Assembly (NCBI GenBank): GCA_009744235.1
Contig: WPHV01000016.1
Location: 62,001-126,000 of the forward strand
Source: Gillisella vitis
GTDB taxonomy: Bacteria; Pseudomonadota; Alphaproteobacteria; Rhizobiales; Rhizobiaceae
DNA length: 64,000 nucleotides
Direction: 5' to 3'
The first letter of the stretch is position 1, and each line of letters begins with the position of its first letter. This document shows positions 59,401 to 64,000 of the stretch, in pieces. The notes beneath the pieces were generated by a model, which did not search any database, was not told where the DNA came from, and worked only from the letters and a program-made list of their open reading frames with translations. Position numbers and translations under genes: made by a program.

Positions 59401-61198
59401 GGCACCTGTCGGTAAGGCGGCGCTCTCTGCCCATCTAAGCCGAGAACTGCCGCGCCATCTGGTGCCGACGTTTTTTGCAATGCTGGACAAGCTCCCGCGC
59501 CTGCCGAACGGCAAGCTCGACCGCAAGGCGCTGCCCGATCCATCCGATGAAACCACGACGGTCGCTGAAGACCAGACACCGCACCATGGCTATGAAGAGA
59601 AGATCGCCGCGATCTGGGCGAAACTTCTCGGACGCGAGGCAGTCGGACGCAACGACAATTTCTTCGCGCTTGGCGGAGATTCAATCCTCGCCATTCAGGT
59701 CGTGGCTGCCGCCCGCCGGGTCGGCATTGCCATTAAGCCACGCGATATTTTCCAATATTCAACGCTTGCAGCGCTTGCCGCATCTGTCTCCGATCTGGCG
59801 ACAGAATTACCCGAGACCGGACCAATGCGCGGCGACATTCCGCTTGGCCCGGCCCAGCACTGGTTTTTTGAGCAGAATTATCCTGATGTTGCCCATTGGA
59901 ATCAGGCATTGATGCTGAAACCCGGCAGGATGATGGATGAGAAGACGCTCCAAAACGCCATGGACCTTCTCCACCAGACCCATGATGCGCTGCGCGGTCG
60001 TTTCTTCCAGCAAAACGGACAGTGGCGTCAGGTGGTGACGGAAGCGGAAGGGGCACCGCCGCTGCGTTCCACCCGTTGTACGGCAACCGAGTCCGATGCC
60101 GTGCTTTTGAGCGAAGCAAATGCGCTGCAACGCCGCTTCGATCTCACTGATGGCCCGGTTTGGGGTGCCACGCTTGTGACCATCGACGGGTGTGAGCAAC
60201 GACTGCTGATCGCAGCGCATCATCTCGTGATCGACGGCGTCTCCTGGCGCATCCTGCTCGATGACCTGCAAACATGCCTCGCAGCGGGTGAAGCCGGTCT
60301 CGAGATGAACTTGCCGCCCCGAACGACAGGGATTGATAGCTGGGTGCGCGAGCTGAAAGACAGCGCGGTGTTCGATGGTGAAAAGGACCATTGGCGCACG
60401 ATGACCGAGGCCAAGACCGCAGCGATCCCCACGGACCGTTCGGGCAGCAATTGCGCTGGCGACACTGAGATCATTGATCTGACAATCGATCCTGACCTCA
60501 CCGGACGCCTTCTTCGGGATGTGCCGTCCTGCTATCCAATCGATGCCGAAGAAGTCATGCTTGCGGCACTTTATAATGCAATCCGCGACTGGAGCGGACA
60601 CGACAGGCTCCGGCTGATCCTTGAAAGTCATGGCCGGGCAGACCTGTTCGAAGGCGTTGATCTGAGCCGCACCGTCGGCTGGTTCACAGGCCTTTATCCC
60701 GTTCTCTTCGATGTCACCGGGCGTGACACCCGAACCACATTGCTCTCGGTCAAGGAAAGCCTCCGCCGTGTTGCGAACGATGGCATCGGCTATGGCGTTC
60801 TGAAATATCTGAAGGGCGTGGCATTGCCCCGGCTGGAGGATATCGCCGAGATCCGGTTCAACTATCTTGGCCAGACGGACACGCTGTTTTCCGGCGATGC
60901 CTTGCTGTCACGCGCAGCCGAGCCATCGGGCGATCCGCGTGGCGCGCGCAATGCGCGCGGGGTGCTCCTCGATATCAATGCAATCGTCAGCGGCGGGCAT
61001 TTGCGCATTCGACTTGCCTATTCCCGGCAAATCCATGATCGGCAGACGATGGAGACGCTTGCAGCGGGATTGCAAAACCATCTCGAAAGCCTTGTCGATT
61101 TCTGCCTGACATCAACCGAAGCCGGCTATACGCCTGCGGACTTCAAGCACATGACACTTGATCAGGATGACCTCGAAGCCATCCTGCGCAATCTCTGA
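53465..61198 (+). CDS. Two-module NRPS with epimerase, C-A-PCP-C-A-PCP-E
   Basis: 2577 aa. C1 about 45-480, whose HHxxxDG reads HHIISDR (180-186); A1 about 495-975; PCP1 Ser1035; C2 about 1095-1510, reading HHIVSDA (1219-1225); A2 about 1525-2020; PCP2 Ser2073 in LGGDS, the form often found before epimerases; E about 2110-2570 with HHLVIDG and TVGWFTGLYP. Specificity positions by eye: A1 DLFNTCLCFK (no match I know), A2 DLFNCALTYK, close to the alanine code DLFNNALTYK. The second residue should therefore be incorporated in D form. Both A domains have the A10 lysine (NGKIDR, NGKLDR). Confidence 0.95.
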   Translation: MNELFAKIAGLSPERRALLEQKLKAQGITVPAPSGIQPRADREAAVPLSSAQKRLWFMQQLDPGTVAYNMNLALRLKGPLDRAALSRAYAALIARHEPLRTRFTMGEDGQPQQIVEASGAADIGYHDCRQHPEPEKEARLQLKAFVETPYDLTRPPIRATLVAVHSQEQEHEHVLALGMHHIISDRWSMGVFARDLSTLYHAEATGTAAALAPLPVQFADWTLWQRDLLDGPALANQLAYWTESLAGELPVLELPLDRPHSLTASFSGAHLPVLIDRALSLKLRSLAAEQNVSLFTLLLAAFNVLLHLYTDSDDIILGSEVANRDRPETQTMMGPLVNTLVFRNDLSGDPAFTDLLQRVADAVRRGLAHQDIPFERLVEAINPERSLSDLNPLFNVKFDIQHSIAPPPGLHGLTIETYPLREVATKYDLRFNLEDDQPDIKGKIEYSSQIFDESTIASMLARFERLLELVVRDPSRRLSTLSLLAPEEEAAIIAAGSGPVRDYPVEECLHDLFLKQVEETPDADAVTDGDLTWSYRDLEAQSSRIAASLVAAGVKPGDRVGICMRRSPRMIAGILGIMRAGAAYVPLDADYPPNRLAFIAEDSGITILLADHRPAFLTQTQTLLDVTTLPDIRLEVPPTVSPNHLAYIIYTSGSTGRPKGVAIEHRSVVAFMYWARERFTREEVARMLVPTSISFDLSIFELYAPLVLGGTLVVADHFLALPQLAAKVDVTFINTVPSLLQELLQEHRLPNSVQTATFCGEPLPAALVAILKRDYPNLRILNLYGPSEDTCFSTEVPLQGDHYQGGVVPIGKPLPNTQAYILDRTGRLRPPGLSGELYLGGTGLARGYFGRPEQTAERFIANPFSSEPGSRLYRTGDRIRRRADGNLEFCGRLDHQVKVRGLRIETGEIEHNLEQITGVEKAVVAVTQGTDRQLAAFIEPQDGVRLDETELRRALSDVLPVHMVPTLWCFLPRLPQQPNGKIDRAALPSLAATVATGSSPPETETEQRAADAWADVLAIDSISRDDNFFRLGGHSLLAMRMIARLSSSLPTNAVLRKLFEFPRLRDFAAALEHDETPMAAPLSAIDALPNSAPIPLSFAQQRLWTLAELEPDSAAYTVPAAIRFHGALDLDVLQHAFTALAARHPALRTRIVNLDGNPAVEIGGTSDPDIAIVDVDEATLPEALAAACRQPFNMATGPLFRARIFRLSTDEHVVFVAIHHIVSDAQSLQLMLRDLTRFYDAGRQGKVADLPPLTLTYGDFAAWQRKQPLGEQIDYWRRLLEHAPPLLELPTDFPRGARQEFKGGSIPFHLDHALTARLVNFAHERDATPFMVLLSAFSTLLSRYSGASDVVIGTPVSERPNRALEDVIGLFVNTLALKLTHDAATSFEQQVAATRLLVLDAFRHQDAPFECVVDALSVERSWSHNPVFQVMITWQADEQHSPCPEGLTAAPVVLAQETSKVDLTLDLRHRGDQFSGTLIYRSDLFRKETIHHMAEAFTALVEALLSAPERAQVEIDGLPERQRQQIAAWNATAKTYDAVPASLHGFFARSTERTPDAIAVTDRNRSATYTELDRQAEALARHLVSLGIGRGSAVGICLERTIDLIASILAVLKTGAAYVPLDPKYPAERIAFVAKDASLSLLLTQEERDDFADIRTLDPTTIWNGTQAVSGAPLPHTTEGRDLAYLIYTSGSTGQPKGVAIEHRNAVAFTHWALDTFPAESFAGMLASTSVCFDLSIFEIFVTLAAGGRIFIVDDLFELPDAEFAHEITFINTVPTPMTELMRFGPLPAKAKTVCLAGEPLPPSLARAILDTGQVEALYNLYGPSEDTTYSTGCRIGDAGLPIHIGKPITNTTAHVLDAALNEVPIGMPGELYLAGEGIARGYHNRPDLTAERFLPNPFGRAGQAPVLYKTGDRVRRLADGNLDYLGRADRQMKISGFRIEPGEVEAVLMRYPGVTGAAVDAWRDNTGYARLAAWIEVAAPVGKAALSAHLSRELPRHLVPTFFAMLDKLPRLPNGKLDRKALPDPSDETTTVAEDQTPHHGYEEKIAAIWAKLLGREAVGRNDNFFALGGDSILAIQVVAAARRVGIAIKPRDIFQYSTLAALAASVSDLATELPETGPMRGDIPLGPAQHWFFEQNYPDVAHWNQALMLKPGRMMDEKTLQNAMDLLHQTHDALRGRFFQQNGQWRQVVTEAEGAPPLRSTRCTATESDAVLLSEANALQRRFDLTDGPVWGATLVTIDGCEQRLLIAAHHLVIDGVSWRILLDDLQTCLAAGEAGLEMNLPPRTTGIDSWVRELKDSAVFDGEKDHWRTMTEAKTAAIPTDRSGSNCAGDTEIIDLTIDPDLTGRLLRDVPSCYPIDAEEVMLAALYNAIRDWSGHDRLRLILESHGRADLFEGVDLSRTVGWFTGLYPVLFDVTGRDTRTTLLSVKESLRRVANDGIGYGVLKYLKGVALPRLEDIAEIRFNYLGQTDTLFSGDALLSRAAEPSGDPRGARNARGVLLDINAIVSGGHLRIRLAYSRQIHDRQTMETLAAGLQNHLESLVDFCLTSTEAGYTPADFKHMTLDQDDLEAILRNL

Positions 61199-61205
61199 GG
61201 ACACC

Positions 61206-62897
61206 ATGCAGAATGCGAGCCAGCGCCTTGAGCGCAACAACATCGCCGACATCTATCCGCTTGCCCCGATGCAGGAGGGCATCCTTTTTCATTCGGTGTC
61301 TTCCCCCGGCGACGGCCTCTACATGCCGCAAACGGCGCTGCGCATCACAGGCACCGTCGATGCGGACGCTCTGAAAGCGGCGTGGCAAGGCGCAATCGAC
61401 CGCCATCCGATTTTGCGTTCAGGGTTCTTCTGGGAGGAGCGCGACGAGCCGTTCCAGATCGCCTTCCGCAGCCTTCCGGTGACATTCAATATGCTCGACT
61501 GGACCGGCAGCGATACTGCTAGCGAGCGTGACCAGCTGCAAGCGCTGTTTTCCGCCAACAGGGCTGAGCCTTTCGACCTGCGCCGTCCGCCTCTGATCCG
61601 GGTCCAATGGATTCGAACCGGACAAGACCAGTCGATCATGGTTGTCTGCTACCATCATATCATCCTCGACGGTTGGTCGATCCGTCAATTGCTCGACGAA
61701 GTGCTCGCCCTCTATCGGCGCGCGGCAGGCAAGGCCGAGCCAGCCCTTCCGCCCGCCCGTCCTTACGGCGATTACATCGGTTGGCTTAAAAAACGCGAGC
61801 GGGCCGTTTCGCTTCGCTTCTGGCAGGATCGACTTCAGGGTTTTGCGGGCACAACCCGGCTTCTGGCAGGGGACGCGACAGGCCAGTTCGAGCGGCTCTG
61901 CCGGGAAGTCCCAAAGTCGCTGCATGAGGCCATGCTGGCCTATGGTGCCGCCCATGGGCTGACGCTCAACACGCTGCTGCAAGGGGCGTTGTCCTTGCTG
62001 ATCGCACGCCAGACCGGCAGCCGTGATCTGATTTTCGGCACAACGACAGCCGGACGCCCGGCGACACTGGAGGGCGCGACGACGATGATCGGCCTCTTCA
62101 TCAACACGCTCCCCGTGCGTGTCCGCCTTGAGGAAGGCCTGTCCGTCTCTGACTGGCTCACGACCATTCAGAAAGCCCATGCCGAAACGGGCGAGCACGA
62201 CCATGTGCCCCTCGCCGCTATCCAAGGCCCGGGCGTCTCGCTTTTCGACACGCTTCTCGTTGTTGAGAATTTCCCAGTGCAGGCGAAGCGGACGGATGCG
62301 CCTGCACTGCTCAAAACTGAAGGCATCGACTTTGACGAGCGAACGCATTTTCCGCTCACGCTCTGGGCAACACCGCACCCGACGGGCCTGACGCTGATGG
62401 CCGGTTTCAGCCGCGACATGCTCGCATCTGAGACCGCAGCGGCTCTGCTTGAACGACTGGACGACATTATCTCCATCATGATCCGCTCATCCGCCACAGA
62501 TGTGCGCACAATTCTGGATGAACTGCCTTCGGCGATGGCGGCGGCTGGTCTCTCCGGGGCCAATTCTGGGGACTGCACCCATTTAATGCCACTGAAACAG
62601 GCAGTATCGGGCATCCCGAAATCCGCAACGCCTTCCGCAACCGAAATCACACTGGCGCAAATCTGGACGGAGGTGCTCAAATGTGGTCCCCTTGATGGGC
62701 AGGCAAACTTCTTTGAGCTTGGCGGCCATTCGCTGCTTGCCGTGCGTGTCGCCAGCCGACTTCGCGGCGCGTTTTGCGTTCCGGTGCCAATGCGCGTCCT
62801 GTTTGAGCACCCCGTCCTTGCCGACCTTGCGGCCTATATTGACAGCCTTCGCCCGCAAGTCCCCCCGACCACGGACCATATCGAGATTGACATATGA
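61206..62897 (+). CDS. Stand-alone condensation-carrier protein, C-PCP without an A domain
   Basis: 563 aa. ATG at 61206 follows GAGG; an in-frame start at 61158 lies inside the previous gene. C domain about 15-450, intact HHIILDG (YHHIILDGWS), N-terminal IYPLAPMQEGILFH typical of C domains that follow an E domain. PCP about 490-555 with FELGGHSLL. There is no adenylation domain, so the carrier must be loaded in trans or act as a transfer station to the terminal C-A-PCP-R protein. Confidence 0.93.
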   Translation: MQNASQRLERNNIADIYPLAPMQEGILFHSVSSPGDGLYMPQTALRITGTVDADALKAAWQGAIDRHPILRSGFFWEERDEPFQIAFRSLPVTFNMLDWTGSDTASERDQLQALFSANRAEPFDLRRPPLIRVQWIRTGQDQSIMVVCYHHIILDGWSIRQLLDEVLALYRRAAGKAEPALPPARPYGDYIGWLKKRERAVSLRFWQDRLQGFAGTTRLLAGDATGQFERLCREVPKSLHEAMLAYGAAHGLTLNTLLQGALSLLIARQTGSRDLIFGTTTAGRPATLEGATTMIGLFINTLPVRVRLEEGLSVSDWLTTIQKAHAETGEHDHVPLAAIQGPGVSLFDTLLVVENFPVQAKRTDAPALLKTEGIDFDERTHFPLTLWATPHPTGLTLMAGFSRDMLASETAAALLERLDDIISIMIRSSATDVRTILDELPSAMAAAGLSGANSGDCTHLMPLKQAVSGIPKSATPSATEITLAQIWTEVLKCGPLDGQANFFELGGHSLLAVRVASRLRGAFCVPVPMRVLFEHPVLADLAAYIDSLRPQVPPTTDHIEIDI

Positions 62898-63646
62898 CTA
62901 TAACCCCATCACGCCCCGTGCTTCTTTGCCTGCCGCCAGCAGGCACCGGGGCCGGACTTTTCCGCAACTGGGTACAAACCGCGCCGAGCACGATGACGGT
63001 GCATCCGGTCGCACTGCCGGGCCGCGAAGCGCGCTATAGCGAACCGGCACCGAGATCAATTGATGCGCTTGCCGATCAGCTGGCCGTTGAGCTTGAGCCA
63101 TATATCGGTGGGCGGTATGCGATTTTCGGCTATTCGATGGGCGCCCTCCTCGGCTATGAAATCGCCCGGCGCTTCTCAGCGGCAGGTTTGCCGATGCCGG
63201 AGATTTTCTTCGCGCTCGGATGCAACGCCCCGGACCGCATGGTCTTTGAGCGAGAGCCGTTCCACACGATGGAAGCCGCTGCCTTTCGCCAAGCGCTCAT
63301 CGATCTCGGCGGAACAGATGCTGAAATCCTCAATAATCCCGACGCCATGGAGCTTTTCGAACCCGTGCTGCGCAATGATTTCAGAATATGCGAGACCTAT
63401 ACACATGATGCGACGCGCGGCACGCTCGATTGTCCCGCCCATATTTTCCTCTCCGATGGAGACGCCTTTGTAAACCGGCAGGCAGCCGCAGCCTGGTGTG
63501 ATTTCGTGACAGGCGGCACGAAGCTGCATCCGGTCGCGGGCGCGCATATGCTGGAGCGCCCGGTACTTGACACGCTGCCCGCACGACTGGCAACTCTCTG
63601 GTTCGGAACTGGGGTTCGGAACTGGCGAAAATCGCCTACGGCGTGA
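62894..63646 (+). CDS. Type II thioesterase (GrsT-like)
   Basis: 250-aa alpha/beta hydrolase: LLCLPPAGTGAGLFRNW at the N-terminus, nucleophile GYSMG at about residue 77, LSDGDAFV carrying the acid, and GAHM near residue 217 for the catalytic His. This subclass removes wrong or stalled groups from carrier domains. As the line seems to end in a reductase, it is more likely a proofreading enzyme than the release enzyme. ATGA overlap with the C-PCP gene. Confidence 0.92.
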   Translation: MTITPSRPVLLCLPPAGTGAGLFRNWVQTAPSTMTVHPVALPGREARYSEPAPRSIDALADQLAVELEPYIGGRYAIFGYSMGALLGYEIARRFSAAGLPMPEIFFALGCNAPDRMVFEREPFHTMEAAAFRQALIDLGGTDAEILNNPDAMELFEPVLRNDFRICETYTHDATRGTLDCPAHIFLSDGDAFVNRQAAAAWCDFVTGGTKLHPVAGAHMLERPVLDTLPARLATLWFGTGVRNWRKSPTA

Positions 63647-63656
63647 GGGTTAAGCG

Positions 63657-64000
63657 ATGACGGCCGCGACGGAATTACCAAGGTCGCAGGAGACATTGGT
63701 GCAGCGCGCGCTCGATGCGCAGGCCGCCTATATGCCGGATGTCCGTGCGGAAATCGGTCCGGCCGGTGCAGGATGGACGACGGCCGAGGCATTCTTTTCC
63801 GACGAGGCGGCGCTTGATGAATTTCTCGCCTTCGAACAATTGCTGAACGAGGGCACCGACATCAAGACGGCTGGGGCGCTGTTGATGACCGACTACGGCT
63901 ACATTCTGGCCGCCGCTACTGTGCCGATCTTCGCCGGTTTTGGTCTCATCCCGGACCTTTCGCCGTCTCGCGTTGCGCTTTCATTCTACACGGCGGAAGA
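63657..64000 (+). CDS. Probable ferric-siderophore reductase, FhuF-like (3' end off the right edge)
   Basis: At least 114 codons from ATG 63657, open to the window end. The N-terminal layout (FFSDEAALDEFLAFEQL, then TAGALLMTDYGYILAAATVPIFAG, then LIPDLSPSRVALSF) resembles FhuF-type siderophore-iron reductases, which carry their Fe-S cysteines at the C-terminus, beyond this window. It follows the thioesterase gene by 10 bp with a GAGGG SD. If right, it links the cluster to iron. Other uncharacterised cluster proteins remain possible. Confidence 0.55.
   Translation, partial: MTAATELPRSQETLVQRALDAQAAYMPDVRAEIGPAGAGWTTAEAFFSDEAALDEFLAFEQLLNEGTDIKTAGALLMTDYGYILAAATVPIFAGFGLIPDLSPSRVALSFYTAE

Noticed and set aside
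62894-63646. Thioesterase as the product-releasing enzyme
   Set aside because: It is stand-alone with type II features, and a terminal reductase domain is present in the 40834-45354 protein.
24571-64000. Microginin-type protease-inhibitor cluster instead of a siderophore
   Set aside because: FAAL, PKS, aminotransferase and LLM do resemble microginin genes, but the IRO box, FhuF-like gene, broken KR pair and reductase-methyltransferase block favour the fabrubactin/anachelin model. Not fully excluded.
1-64000. CRISPR arrays, tRNA, rRNA or riboswitches
   Set aside because: No short regularly spaced repeats, cloverleaf-like or rRNA-like sequence and no riboswitch aptamer pattern was found by reading.

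Overview
The window looks like part of a chromosome or large replicon from an alphaproteobacterium of the Rhizobium/Agrobacterium/Allorhizobium group. Evidence is the gene families (MupA/Atu3671-type luciferase-like monooxygenase, poly-HAMP soluble chemoreceptor, Rrf2 regulators), a RIME-like rhizobial palindromic repeat at 23755-23858, and a TGA-N9-TCA iron-responsive (IRO, RirA-type) box at 40652-40668. No rRNA, tRNA or CRISPR array was seen.

Region 1 (1-9710) is a glycan-use locus. It has a divergent UgpC/MalK-type ATPase (cut by the left edge), a type I sugar ABC transporter (binding protein and two permeases), a GH38 alpha-mannosidase, and two convergent ROK-family proteins whose genes overlap tail to tail. 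Region 2 (10033-18235) is a peptide-scavenging operon: an RpiR regulator, a GsiABCD-like peptide/glutathione ABC transporter with a fused double ATPase, an M55 D-aminopeptidase with the full B. subtilis DppA active-site set, and an isoaspartyl peptidase. Region 3 (18318-24437) is mixed: a GlsB/YeaQ small membrane protein, a soluble chemoreceptor with 90-residue tandem repeats, an IS6-family transposase remnant, an alpha/beta-hydrolase-like protein, and two Rrf2-family genes.

Region 4 (24571-64000, continuing past the right edge) is the centrepiece: about 39 kb of hybrid NRPS/PKS genes in two divergent operons. Minus arm, 5' to 3': FAAL-ACP, PKS (KS-AT-KR*-ACP), luciferase-like monooxygenase, NRPS (C-A-PCP-C-A-PCP, both A domains glycine-like), MATE exporter. 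Plus arm: NRPS (TubC-like docking, C-A-PCP-reductase), methyltransferase, class III aminotransferase, MbtH, two unrecognised small proteins, PKS (KS-AT-KR*-ACP), NRPS (C-A-PCP-C-A-PCP-E), C-PCP, type II thioesterase, and the start of a probable ferric-siderophore reductase (FhuF-like). The IRO box sits in the shared promoter.

The gene set matches what I remember of the fabrubactin/anachelin siderophore family: fatty acyl start, two malonate extensions left as beta-keto because both KR domains carry a broken NADPH loop, flavin monooxygenase rearrangement or alpha-oxidation, and a reductively released aromatic terminus that is aminated and N-methylated. The amino-acid composition and the two small proteins are the parts most likely to be new.
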